From assembly GCA_019915135.1 (NCBI GenBank), contig JAHLMK010000038.1, positions 1 through 64,000 on the forward strand: a stretch of DNA of 64,000 nucleotides, read 5' to 3'. Below, piece by piece: positions 22,391-32,663 of the stretch. The stretch's first letter is position 1; each line of letters starts with the position of its first letter. A program made the translations under genes and the position numbers. Origin of the DNA: Strobilurus pachycystidiatus (Eukaryota; Basidiomycota; Agaricomycetes; Agaricales; Physalacriaceae). The notes beneath the pieces were generated by a model, which saw only the letters and a program-made list of their open reading frames with translations, had not been told where the DNA came from and did no database searches.

Positions 22391-24750
22391 ATGTCTGGCC
22401 CCTCCTCTACTCCCACCGTCGGTCCATCCCGCGTCAAGTATGCTCCATTAAAATCGTACGAAGGGAGGGTCGGCTACTTCGACGACGATGAGCAGATGTT
22501 CGTCACCTCGCCCAATTGCGATTATATTGAGCTTCCGCCATATCCTCGGGAAGGTCATACCACAATGATGCTTCGAGACCGACATTTTGGTCACGACGAC
22601 CCGCTCTATCATCCTCAGCCCTTTGACTATTCTGTTGCTCATCTCGCTCTCATACGCCATCCGTCAAATCTCCAACACACCAAAGAGCTTCTTTGGTTCC
22701 TCCCCACCGAGGCGCATTTTGACCGCGTCAAATTGGGAGACGCATCATGCGGTCTTGGTACCATCGACCGCCCGTTTTGTGACGTTCTTAGGGATCACTG
22801 GCGGCGAGTGAAGAAGCGCCTCGCAGACGAGAATGTGAAGCTGGTGAGGAGAGGGACAAGTTGAAGAGTGATCCCTACTTACACAACGTTTTCCCCCGCA
22901 TGAAGTATCTCGCTGGGCGGCTGGACATACCTTCCAGTTACGATGAGGCGGTGATGGTTTGGTGCATGCTGCAGCGACTCATTCTCGAGGTCGAGGCGCG
23001 CAAGACCTGGCTGCTCAATGTACGGGCTATCTTTCGCGATGTGACGGCAAAATGGGTTGGTGTGAGGAACGTCGTAGGCGCGGTCACTGATCAAAAGGAT
23101 ATAGCTGACAACCTCTATCGAGTACGTATCTTTTGGTCAACTTTCTATTTGTATGCTAATCATTCCGTCAGGCAGGAGTTCCTATCTGGCTCTGTCGCCC
23201 CATCGGTGCTGAAGAGGGTGTGAGAGTTGACAGTTGGGTTACGTACCCGCCGGACATGCGCCCCAAGAGTTTCGTCGTCTCCTACAACCACGCAACTCCT
23301 CCTCACCCCATCGTCTTTGAGGGCAGTGTTGCCTCTCTCAAACGCTATCGTGGCATGGCCCACTACATCAAAACGCTTGCATCGCCTCCGGATTTCTTTT
23401 CCAACAAGAGCGGCGTCGCCATCGTTCCCTCTGCTCCAAAGTCTTCCACCACCTCTAGCACGCGGTCAAATACTGCTCGGTCATCTCTAGGTTCGACGTC
23501 TTCCACCGTTTTCCCTCCGCTGCTACCGTCGCATCTGAGATCCCCGGCCCAGAGCCATACACCATGTAAGTCTTGATCTTGTTTCACGACTTCAGACTAG
23601 TGATATTAACTCTGACTTTGCAGATCCACTACCGTCACGCCCCACCAATGCCCATAAACCCAAAGGTCCGCCTACTGTTCAACGCAATAAGTTCGTTGAT
23701 GTGGACTTGCCTCTCATGCTCCGTTTGGTGGGAGCTTGGACAAAAGCCCTCGCCCGCGTCAGAGCGGACTCCGCCTCTATGCCGCGGGTGATTCCTGCGG
23801 AGGGTATCAATGCTGGCTATGCCCTCCCCGACCCCAACGTCATTGCTGGCGTCGAGAAGGACCACACGCGCGGATACATGTTCACCGCCTATGTCCGTCC
23901 GCCTTTGGCTCATCCTTCATTATCGCCTGCAGTCAGACGCCTTCCAACCTCTGAATGTCATGGCGTGGAGGCGTATCCTGGGCATTGAGCTCCACCCAAG
24001 CGAGGGAGAAGGGCGTTCGAAGGTGCAGCACCAAGAGATGAAGAAGGACTTGTGCGAGTGCATTGAGAAGGGCGGGCTGCAGGTGCGTAATCTGATCTGC
24101 TAACTCACACATTCATTCTTATATTCTATCAGGCTAGCGTCGACATCTCCAACCTCAAGCACTCTCTCATCGACTGGCGCAGCACAGAACTCGAAGGATA
24201 TCAGATCCCGCCTCCCCTTATCGCCAAGGAAATCCTTTGGGAGCTCTTCGAAGTCAATTTCCGCGTCGAACTTCTCACTCTGGACCGCCACTGTTACAAA
24301 CTCAAACCCGAAGGATTTGCAGCGGCCGCCATGGATGTGGACAAGGAGGAGGCTGAGGAGGGAGAAGAGGTGGAGGACGGCAGCTTCGACGACCTGGATG
24401 CCTCGGATCACGCAGATCGACAACTTCGGGTACTCAGTGCCATGAGTTACTGGGAGAGCAGCCTCATCCCCGGTGTACTCAAGGACATCGACGACGAGGG
24501 ATTCGGCTCGCAGTTTCATCCTGAACGTCGGCGGGCATTTGGGGACTTGTTCCGGGTGATGCGAGGGTGGAGCGGGGTGCCGGCAATGGACAGAGCAACA
24601 GTCACGGCAGCCACCAAGTGTCTCGGAGAGCGGCCGCTAGACATTGGGGAGCAATTCGTCGCTGAAGAGCGCCTCGCCTACCATTACGTCAGGTCCTTCT
24701 ATCATGTATTCGGACGTCCCCCCCTTACGCCTCACGGACTGTGCAGCTAA
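22391..24750 (+). pseudogene. Second gene of the hAT element, unnamed agaricomycete protein family
   Basis: Starts at an ATG (MSGPSSTPTVGPSRVKYAPL). Exons continue through NVFPRMKYLAGRLDIPSS, an intron at 23122-23171, VPIWLCRPIGAEEGVRVDSW, VVSYNHATPPHPIVFEGS, a Ser-rich linker, an intron near 23568-23623, then GPPTVQRNKFVDVDLPLM, WRRILGIELHPS, an intron near 24083-24132, and a well-kept C-terminal exon (LIAKEILWELFEVNFRVELL, LDRHC, an acidic patch, FRVMRGWSGVP, YHYVRSFYHVFGRPPL). Two frame changes (~22830-22860 and ~23890-23920) suggest recent inactivation. From memory, proteins of this pattern are numerous in mushroom genomes without assigned function; I see no catalytic motif I can name. 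Position inside the hAT ends suggests an accessory transposon gene or captured cargo. Confidence 0.6.
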
Positions 24751-24929
24751 CTTTTACATATGTATTCTGCTAGTACACTCTACCTACCCGCACGGACGGA
24801 CGTCATTTTTTTGTTTTTTTAATCTACATTGTCTTGTACTGTATTTCCGCCCCCCACCCTGCCATCCGCCAATTTCTTGCCTACAATTTGCAAAAGACGC
24901 TCTCTCTTAGCGGGTGTGAAGGGAAGGCA

Positions 24930-25045
24930 TTCATCGCCATTTGACAGAACGGTAATTGCCCATGTCACTCAAGTTACTTCCGTGAAAATGGTCCAGAGTT
25001 CCGCGGGTTCAATTCTCGCGGGATTCATTTTACCTGACAATTTGA
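24930..25045 (+). mobile_element. SINE-like tail with tRNA B-box
   Basis: GCGGGTTCAATTCTCGCG resembles an RNA polymerase III B box in a T-arm, followed by GGGATTCATTTTA. The same tail (GGTCAGAACTTC, GGGTTCGATTTCC, GGATTCATTTTA) occurs at 28510-28560. The 5' part here is too diverged to show a clear A box. Confidence 0.5.
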
Positions 25046-25326
25046 CAGCTATACTCGCATATATTCGAGTCCCTGTCATCCGAATATATATTCGAGTCCC
25101 TGTCATCCGAATATATCCGGGTATACTCAGCAATTCGAGCACCAATATATCCGGATATACTCAAATAAATGTCTCTCGAGTGTCTGACCCCAGGACCTGA
25201 TATTCTATATTTTTGTAGTATCCGGTACTCTATCCTATCCGAGGTGTTGCATCCGGATATTCCCGGGTGTCGGATGTAAATACAATTGAAATATCCTAAA
25301 ACATCCGAAAATCGTGCTCATGTCTA

Positions 25327-28266
25327 ACAAATTCAGTGAGAATGTCGAGGGCAAAATAAAAGGAAGGGCGTACACATGCCCAAGACAATCCAGGGTTTCC
25401 CGTCAAAGTTCTTGTAATATTTCCCGGCCTTTGTTAATGCTTCATCGAGTCCATCATGGTATAGGGCGTATCGGGGGTTCTTGCGCTTCTTTTCCCACTT
25501 TGTGATCAGACTCTCCATGCCAGAAAGAGCTAAATGATTGTTGCATGCTCTTGGGCGGAGAAGATTTGCTGGATTTCATTGGCATCTTGAGGTGAGTTAA
25601 CAAATGTGCATGGCTTGAAGTGACTGTGAGAACGACCCACTTGAAGGATGGCTTGGCAGTTGGCAATGTGCTCCCAGCCCACCTCGTCAATCTGGAAGGC
25701 CGACCAGGGTATGTTCTTGACGAACTTGTCATCCTTACGCAAGGTGGTGATTGAACCGTAAATCATGTTGGCCTTGGCAAAAAAGAGATTGATGGGCTGG
25801 AAAAGATGAGGAGAAGACTATAAACTGTGGATGGTAGCGCCGCACCTTCTTCAGAATAATGCCACGGTCCATCATGAGAAAGGCGGTTCCCCACCGAGTA
25901 TTACCATGCAGAACCATGGAGAGGGCTATCGGAATATCGCACTCATGGACCTGAATCTTGTGGAATTCCTCGATACACTGCCCGGATGCTTGAATCTGGG
26001 ACAGACGGTTAACAAACAATCTTATGAAATGAGTTAAAACACACTTTTGTTCCCAGAGTGCACAAAAAGGCAATGAAATCCAACTTGTTATCCATCACAC
26101 AATTATTGGGTTGTTCGGGGTCGTAGTTCCAGATGGCATCACAGGACTCGAGGGCGGCAACTGAGGTGACAGACTTCATGAAGTCACCAACAGTCAAATT
26201 GACCACATGAGCAAAGCAGTTAGACAATTGGTTTAAGAGCCCGTCATCGCCTATAACAAGTTAACGTACGAGAGCTGGTTCTGTGATGCCTTCCATTCAA
26301 GGCCAAGGCCGGCGTGCACCGCTTTGACGGTTGCTGCAAGTGTGGTGTTGTTGGAAGCGTTGTCCAACGTGATTGGCCCCAGCTGATGGCAATCATCAAT
26401 ACACAGCCAAACAAACTTCCTTCTTGACCACTTGCCTTTGAAGTCTTTTTCACTGGATCGATAATCCACATCCAAATGCACATGCTGACAAAGTAGCGCC
26501 CAAGATTATCGCCATCATGCTTACCTTCAATGGGTTTAAAGCCCAGCATCACTGTTTTCAAAGACCAACGCATCTTGCCCTTAACTTTCACTACACGGAC
26601 AAAGGTATCGGTCCCGCCGAGATACAGACGTTTGTTATTGTCAGCCGACCATGAATCCCCGGTACTGCCAAGGACACCAATGGCTTGCTGCCTCAAGGTG
26701 AGCCCAACAATCCAAGCAAGATAATTTGATAACTCACAGCAACTTCTTTTGCATCCTCTTCAATTGCCGCAATAAATTGATTGTGAAGATATGTGGTGAC
26801 GTTGTGGGTGCTGGGAAACTCGGAGCTTTTGCTGGACGGGCGCATGGAGAAGAGCACATTGCGGAAGAAGAGGTTATCAGCAGTGGAGAAAAGCTGGGCT
26901 CATATTAGTGCGTTATCATTTCTCAATCTAACAAAACACTCACCTGGCTCGTCACTACAACAAACTTTGCAGTGTGCTCAAGAGCACTCTCCTTGGAAAA
27001 TTCCTTCAGCCCGACCCTCTTTTTATCAAACCCCATTGACGTCAATGTTCCCGGTACCACCCCCCCTATTTTCTGCCTCCGCCTTCGTTTTTGCCTCCGC
27101 CTCTATCTTCGCATTTCACAAGTTACAAGGAATTGCATGATAATTTACCTCAAAACCGCTCTCTTTGCAAAGCTTTTCATAAAGTGGGAAATGCATACTC
27201 CGGATATGCATGCAAGCAGTGGACGTAGAGTCGGAAAACCAGGCGGCCTTCTTCCCATTTTTATCAAAAATTTCGGGATTGGCCCTTTGCGACAGTAAGC
27301 CTTGGTTCATCTTAAATTTATCAGTGACTCACTGGCAGATTTTGCACCAGCGTCTCTTTTTAATGGTTGTCGTCTTTGTCTTGAGATCATGAAACTCAAC
27401 TTTGACAACATGGGAGAAGATAAGGTGCACATTGTCCGCAGCCTTTTGCACAAGCTTCATTTCCGGAAGATTGGGATCCTGTCACAGCTGAACAACCTAG
27501 CCAAAGGTTTCAGGTGAATGTCCGTTGAGGTGAGTTAACATACCTAGTGAATAGCGCGGGTATATGGCCGGGTGACGACTTCACGGCTGCATAGCCACTG
27601 AAATTCTGATCAGAATGGGTCAAAAAAGTATGCAAAACGATTGAGAATTGAGCTATCTATGCTCTGATCAAAATTTCAACATAATATGATCAAAACTGCC
27701 TATTCTATGGGCTATACAAGGTCTAAATCGTGTCCGAGTACCCGATAGGGTGACCCGTGACACTATTTCGTCAATAGTGTTGTCACATTTTACTCAAATT
27801 GGATGAAAACTTGATTACAATGTAACTAGACCAGTTCTTGACCGTTTTGCTTACTTTTTTGACCTACCCTGGATAGAATTTCGATGGCTATTCAGCCATC
27901 AGTGATCTACGGCACCCGACCCGCGCTATTCACTAAGTTACATACCTCAGGATCAGATTCCTCGGGCACCTCAACAACCTCTTTTATGGCAGTCTTCCGG
28001 CGCTTTTTGGGTGTTGGAGCATCCTTTTTGGCCGCAGCGTTCTTTTTCTTTGTCGCTACCTGCTTTTTAGTCAGGGCTTTGGCTTTGGCTGCCCTTTTGT
28101 CTTTCAAAGCCGCTGCACTCCGTGTTTTTTGCATAGGAGCAACCGGTTCTAGTTCCTCCTCCTCGTCCTTGGTTGCCTCCCCGTTGCTCTCGTCCGCAGT
28201 ACCGGCAGTTGAGTCTTTGTCAGTAGAACTTTCCTCCACGGGATCGGGGCGTTTGCGGGCGGCCAT
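25327..28266 (-). pseudogene. Older hAT transposase, N-terminal and catalytic part (split gene, piece 1)
   Basis: Exon 1 (27946-28266) starts MAARKRPDPVEESSTDKD and is Lys/Ala-rich. After an intron containing a MITE comes a BED-like zinc-finger region at 27116-27310 (AWFSDSTSTACMHIRSMHFP, then LYEKLC...AIPCNL). Next are the transposase core pieces: GDSWSADNNK, MLGFKPIEGKHDGDNLGRY (26500-26690), PITLDNASNNTTLAATVKAV (26310-26400), CFAHVVNLTVGDFM (26180-26225), NTRWGTAFLMMDRGI (25850-25900), and the helical part to 25333. Frames shift repeatedly and stops are frequent. The gene continues at 16595 across the inserted 8.73-kb hAT. It is only distantly related to the inserted copy. Confidence 0.82.
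27545..27935. mobile_element. Mutator-like MITE, 391 bp
   Basis: Arms of ~55 bases start TAGTGAATAGCGCGGGT at each end. Directly abutting are AGTTAACATACC (27533-27544) and AGTTACATACC (27936-27946), an 11-12 base duplication with one indel, the length expected for Mutator-like elements. The duplicated target is the splice-donor region of exon 1 of the older hAT gene. A TA duplication (mariner type) is an alternative reading, but the longer flanking match argues against it. Confidence 0.7.
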
Positions 28267-28454
28267 GATACGGGGTGATAAAAGTGTAGCCAAAATTATG
28301 GGCCTATTTATTGGAAATTATTGTGTGCATTTATTTACCAAGACGGTTTCCTACTCTGTGAGTTAACAAAAAATTGGTTGCACTCTCCAAGTTGCATTGT
28401 TGAGCTTGTCACTGAGTGATCAAAGATGCCGATATGGAGCCATTTCATGTAGGA

Positions 28455-28560
28455 ACGAATGTGGCCATATGGCCAAGTGGTAGATTAGCCTCACTGACGC
28501 AAATGTGTCTTTGGTGGTCAGAACTTCCCGGGTTCGATTTCCGGGGATTCATTTTATTTA
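28455..28560 (+). mobile_element. tRNA-derived SINE-like sequence
   Basis: Contains an A-box-like word (GGCCAAGTGGTAGATTA) and, ~55 bases on, a B box in a near-perfect T arm (CCGGGTTCGATTTCCGG). It ends GGGATTCATTTTA, shared with the sequence at 24930-25045. The acceptor and anticodon arms do not close well, so a SINE is preferred to a functional tRNA gene. Confidence 0.5.
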
Positions 28561-28797
28561 GGGATGTCAAAAGATTGGTTTAAACTGGTTTAAAATCGGT
28601 TAAACTGTTGAGCGGTTTAACCAGTTCAACCAGTCTTCCCACAGTTGTGGGTTAACATGGTGAGATGAGAGAACTGTAAACTGGGACTGGTCTTCAGTTC
28701 TTTTAGAAACACCTTTGAATGTTGAACTGCTAGCTCAGTTCAGGTTTTTTTACAGTTCAGTTGCAGTTTTGGCAACTGAACTTTTGAACCCTATGCA
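28559..28797. repeat. Possible MITE with TAGGG...CCCTA ends
   Basis: The left end TTAGGGATGTCAAAAG and the reverse complement of the right end (ATAGGGTTCAAAAG) form short inverted repeats. The interior is rich in CTGGTTTAAA and GTTCAACCAGT words that fold on each other. No target duplication was found. It lies just before the truncated 5' end of the DIRS-like element. Confidence 0.4.
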
Positions 28798-28835
28798 CCG
28801 CATTTCAAAAGAGGCTATGTTTTTACTTCCAATGT

Positions 28836-30697
28836 ATCATCAGAATCCAAAGCTCCTCCAAGCATTTCTTCCACTTTTACTGCTCCTCCTCTGTCTAGAC
28901 CACCTCAGCAGATCCTAGATGATCCACAGATCCAAGCTTTGCTTGCAGCTGTTGCGGATTACATCCGTGTTGATACTTCTTTCAATGTTGACCGCATTGA
29001 GCACTTGTTGACCAAACATCCCAACCGTCCATTTGTTGATTCTGTCATTTGCTCTCTCCGTGAAGGTTTCTGGCCTTTCCATGATAGAGAATGGGAAGCT
29101 CATCTGAAAGAGCGCTATGATAACTATGTCACAGAGGCTCAAGATCTTGCAGAACTTCAAGTCTATAAAGATCAAGAGATTGCAGCTGGTCGCTGGTCTC
29201 CGGCTCTTTCAGAAAACTTTGTACTTCTTCCTGGCATGCACATTTCTCCCATGTTTGTTGTCTGGCAGAAAGGCAAACCTCGTGTTGTCATGGATCATAC
29301 TGGCAATGGTCTCAATGATGGCATATCCAGAGAGGATGCCAAAGTGCGCTATAATGATATGCATTCATTTGGTCAACTTCTCAATGATGTGCTCAAAGCA
29401 CATCCAAATGAGGAACTGTTGCTCTTTAAGAGTGATGTATCCAAAGCATTCCTCAACTTTCCTACCCATCCCATTTGGCAACTTCATCAAGTGGTTACTA
29501 TAGATGGCAGATACCACATTGTGCGCCGTCTCATTCTGGGCACTCGTGCTTCTCCTCGCTGTTGGTGTTCATTCTCTGGATTTCTCAACTGGATAAGTTA
29601 GGAACTTGGAGTCATTGGTCTTCATGACTATATGAATGACTTCTTTGGCTGGGATTTCAAGCGCAATCTTGTTATGTTTCATGGCAAACTGCGTCCCCAC
29701 CATCAAGTTCAACTTCTTGTCTTTTGGGATCTTATTGGTTGTCCATATAATGACAAAAAGCAGGAGCATGGAGTCACGCTCAAAATCATTGGCTTCTGGG
29801 TTGATATCCATTCTGGTTCTATCTCTCTCGCTCCAGATTCTCTTGACTTTATGATTACTTCAATCAATAAGTTCTTGGGACAACCCAAGCCTCCTCTTCA
29901 GCAATGGCAGCAACTTGCTAGTTATCTGAATTGGAGTCTCAATGTCTTGCCCTGGGCACGCCCAGCTCTCACAGAGCTCTATTGCAAGATGAGCGGCAAG
30001 ACCATCCGCTTCAAAGGCATTCCACTCAATGCTGAGGTTAAGCAGGACCTCAGTTGGTTTGTCAAAGTTGCGAAGGATTGCATTGGCATTCGCTTTGTTG
30101 ATGCTCAATCTTGGAGTGATGATGAGGCAGATTTCATTGGCTGGACAGATGCTAGCAATTCTGGTCTTGCATTTGTATATGCAGGCAATGGCTTTGCTTA
30201 TCAGCTTAAGACTATCACGGGAGTGGACACATTCTTCCGTGAACTTCTTGCTATTCTCTGTCTCATCCACCATGTTGCCTCATTCAAGATTCCTCCTCGT
30301 CGCATTCTGATTATTCAGACAGCATGTATTCAGTTACAGTTTTCAACTCCTTGTCTGCATCTCAATCATCACACAATGCTATTCTGTTGGCAATTGCGGA
30401 TATTGTTATAGACATGCTGAACAGTCTATAACACATGGTATATATAGCCCCAACCACACTAAATGACAAGTCGTCATAGTAGCCTTTTGGCTCAGTGGTT
30501 ATTGTGTCAGTGGTTGGGCACGATTATTACAGATATTGTGCTACGCACAGGCATTGATGTGTGAGTTGGACACATTCCTGGAGTTGACAACATCATGGCA
30601 GACTTGTTGTCTCGCCTTCTGTTTGATAATTTTTCCAAACAGTTTCCCTCCTACCGCGTCTGCACATTCCAGCCCCCAAGAGAGCTGGTTCCGGCGC
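28836..30697 (+). pseudogene. DIRS-like RT-RNase H polyprotein, inactivated
   Basis: The frame opens before 28836 with a Ser/Pro-rich stretch and continues with FVDSVICSLREGFWPF, KPRVVMDHTGNGLNDGI (RT fingers), FKSDVSKAFLNFP (first catalytic Asp region) and ILGTRASPRCWCSFSGF. A TAG at 29599-29601 interrupts it. Immediately after it reads HDYMNDFFGWDF, where the catalytic DD is ND (AAT at 29635-29637). The RNase H region follows (IGWTDASNSGLAFVYAG, RELLAIL), with a 1-base frameshift at ~30317 before DSMYS. An insertion at 30407-30531 then splits IADIVLRTGIDV. The end is NIMADLLSRLLFDNF. Loss of the catalytic Asp shows it cannot be active. Confidence 0.88.
30407..30531. mobile_element. 125-bp tRNA-like insertion with 8-bp duplication
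   Basis: GATATTGT flanks both sides (30399-30406 and 30532-30539), and removing the insert restores a continuous RNase H frame. It begins with a hairpin (TATAGAC...GTCTATA) and contains GGCTCAGTGGTTATTGTG, an A-box-like word. A longer relative lies at 37892-38055. Confidence 0.85.
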
Positions 30698-30698
30698 G

Positions 30699-31644
30699 AT
30701 GGAGAGAGTACTTTTAGAGGCCTTGGGCGAGAGGAGAAAGACTGATCCCTCTCGCCCACCTATGAACTTGAAGAAACTAGATGACTTAGTCTTGTATCTA
30801 CAAGTCCATGCAATTGAGAAGTCCACTCGTAAAAACTATGCTACTAGTGCCAGAGATTATGCTAGATTCTGTCACAACCACAGCCTTCCTCTGGATCCCA
30901 CTCCAGAAACTCTATCTCGCTATATTGCTTATACTTCTCAATTCATTGCCTCTGGCTCCAAATATCTTTCTGGAGCACGTCACTTTCTCAAAGAATTCTA
31001 TCCCTCATTCACTGAAGCTCGAGCTTCTGCTCTAGTGCAAGCTGCTATCAGAAGAGCCAAAAAGATCAGAGCTGATCCAGTGAAGCGCAAACCACCTCTG
31101 CGCACTTCTCATTTGCAACTCTTTGTTGATACTGCAAATGCAACTCTGAGCTATGATGATCTTCTCTTTGCCACTCTTATAGCTTGCGCATTCTATGGCT
31201 GTCATCGCATGGGAGAGCTGTTACAGCCTAATTCCAAAACACTCAAGGATTGGCGTAAGATTATCAAGAGAGCTTCTCTGTATTTTGAGTCTGGCTATGC
31301 AGGTTACAAGCTGCCTTATCACAAAGGTGATCAGTTCTATCAAGGAACAGACATGCTCTTCACTCCTCAAAAGATTGCAAACCCGGTTGAGCTTCTTAAG
31401 CCATACATCAAACTCCAAGACAAGCTTCATGGAGCTCGGTCTGCTCTCTTCATTTGTGAGAATGGGACTATTCCCACTCGCAGTTGGTTTGAAAGAAAGT
31501 TCTTTGCTCTGGTGGGAAGAGAATTTGGAGGCTTTGGGTCGTTGGTCTTCAGAGGCCTTCAAGATCTATATTTGTGATAATTCAGCTGTACGTGCTGCAC
31601 AACAGCTTGCAGTACAGAAGCAAGCCTCCACTTCTAATTCCTAA
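30699..31644 (+). pseudogene. Tyrosine recombinase (integrase) of the DIRS-like element, catalytic core deleted
   Basis: Starts near ATG 30699 (MERVLLEALGERRKTDPS). An N-terminal SAM-like DNA-binding region (STRKNYATSARDYARFC, ~residues 40-60) is followed by the first catalytic Arg box GCHRMGELL (~31195-31225). After FERKFFALVGREFG the sequence jumps to ALGRWSSEAFKIYI, the Tyr box, in another frame (31530-31580). The H-x-x-R box between them, ~40-50 residues in the family, is missing. So an internal deletion with frameshift removed part of the active site. In life it would have inserted a circular cDNA by strand exchange, without target duplication. Confidence 0.87.
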
Positions 31645-31731
31645 CATCAATCTACTCTCATCTCGGGTCTCGTTCACATTTTTTCTCACCACCACCATCC
31701 CCAACACACAACATTCATAGCTCTCATAACT

Positions 31732-31808
31732 AGTCACAATTCGCGTAATTTATAGGCCCTTGGGCCCATTTTAGCCTAACTTCATTGGTGTGAACCTTTA
31801 AGCATTGG
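31732..31808 (+). repeat. 3'-terminal 77 bp of the 1.18-kb repeat family behind the recombinase gene
   Basis: AGTCACAATTCGCGTAATTT...CTTTAAGCATTGG matches the last ~77 bases of all full copies with about four differences. It begins ~90 bases after the recombinase frame ends. It is either the shared 3' tail of the DIRS-like element or a truncated copy. Confidence 0.85.
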
Positions 31809-32663
31809 TCCCAATTCTTTGACTGGTCTTTGCCCTCTTCCTCATTTGGTGTCAGCATCTCATGGCTACCCTGCTTTGATTCCTGTCATGTACTGTCAAC
31901 ACGGTTTGATCTGGATTCTTAAGATCTGTCATCCACAGTTTCCATTCAGTTTGGTCAGGCAGGACACGGTCAGTAGAGGCAGAACCCTTGAATTCCAAGT
32001 GGATCACATTGATTAAGCTTTCTATTGGATTCATGTGATTAAAGGCAAGCCAGCTCAACTGCTCGGCTTTGGCTGGACTAATCTCAGACTAATCTGATGG
32101 CTTGGTTGTTACTTTGAAGGCTATTTATATAAGGTTATTATTCGTACTCCTGAATAGTATGACACACCATCTAATCTCTCTTTGATGAAATGCGTCGCTG
32201 CAATGGCTTCAAGATTGCACCGCACCATGTTTCCTTAGTCCGTCATTGCCTATCATGCACAAAGTCTAATATTTTCTCATGAAGGCAACGTGATATAAGC
32301 AATGACATATGAAGCTAGGTGTCAGCTCCAGATAAGCAAAATGTTCATCTTTGTGCCGGTTATACCCTTAGAACATGTACGTCCTCAAGGGATTACACAT
32401 TACTTGCTCCTCTAGCGAGGGGTTCAGGGTTTCAGGCTCAATTCAAGGGCTTGACAGACTCTGACAGATTCTGTCAGTCAAAAATCAGAGAAAGAGAGTG
32501 CTGCCATCCCAGTGACCAATACCTATCCATAATGTCAGGTAATATTGGGTGTCCGCCACGCCGAGACTCTGTAACATGAGTGCCGGATCACAAAAGTACA
32601 GCTGATGTGCGACCAAACCGCCTTGTAAGTTGAACTTCCGGATACAGAACCCTATGTACCTTA
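31809..32663. other. Intergenic, no gene recognised
   Basis: About 850 bases with only short unsupported ORFs and no repeat shared with the rest of the window that I could see. Confidence 0.4.

Larger units (their letters stand above)
16596..25326. mobile_element. Two-gene hAT element, 8.73 kb, both ends present
   Basis: The left terminus TAGACATGATCACGAG at 16596 and the inverted right terminus (CGTGCTCATGTCTA, ending 25326) match, and the 8-bp flanks match at 7 of 8 positions. Both ends carry arrays of CGGATG/ATCCGA subterminal words. Inside are a minus-strand hAT transposase (16911-20761) and a divergently oriented plus-strand second gene (22391-24750), separated by ~1.6 kb with a foldback repeat. 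A solo LTR (18077-18771) and a SINE-like tail (~24930-25045) are later insertions. The element interrupts an older hAT transposase, whose frame resumes on either side. Confidence 0.9.
28830..31808 (+). mobile_element. DIRS-like tyrosine-recombinase retroelement, 5'-truncated
   Basis: Gene order reverse transcriptase, RNase H, tyrosine recombinase is diagnostic of the DIRS order; there is no integrase or LTR pair. The 5' end and terminal repeat are missing. The final ~77 bases (31732-31808) are the same as the 3' end of the 1.18-kb repeat family. An 84-base fragment of a second copy lies inverted at 36258-36341. Confidence 0.85.

Noticed and set aside
28455..28545. Functional tRNA gene
   Set aside because: A and B boxes are present, but acceptor and anticodon stems do not close and the same tail occurs in a second, more degraded copy; a SINE is more likely.
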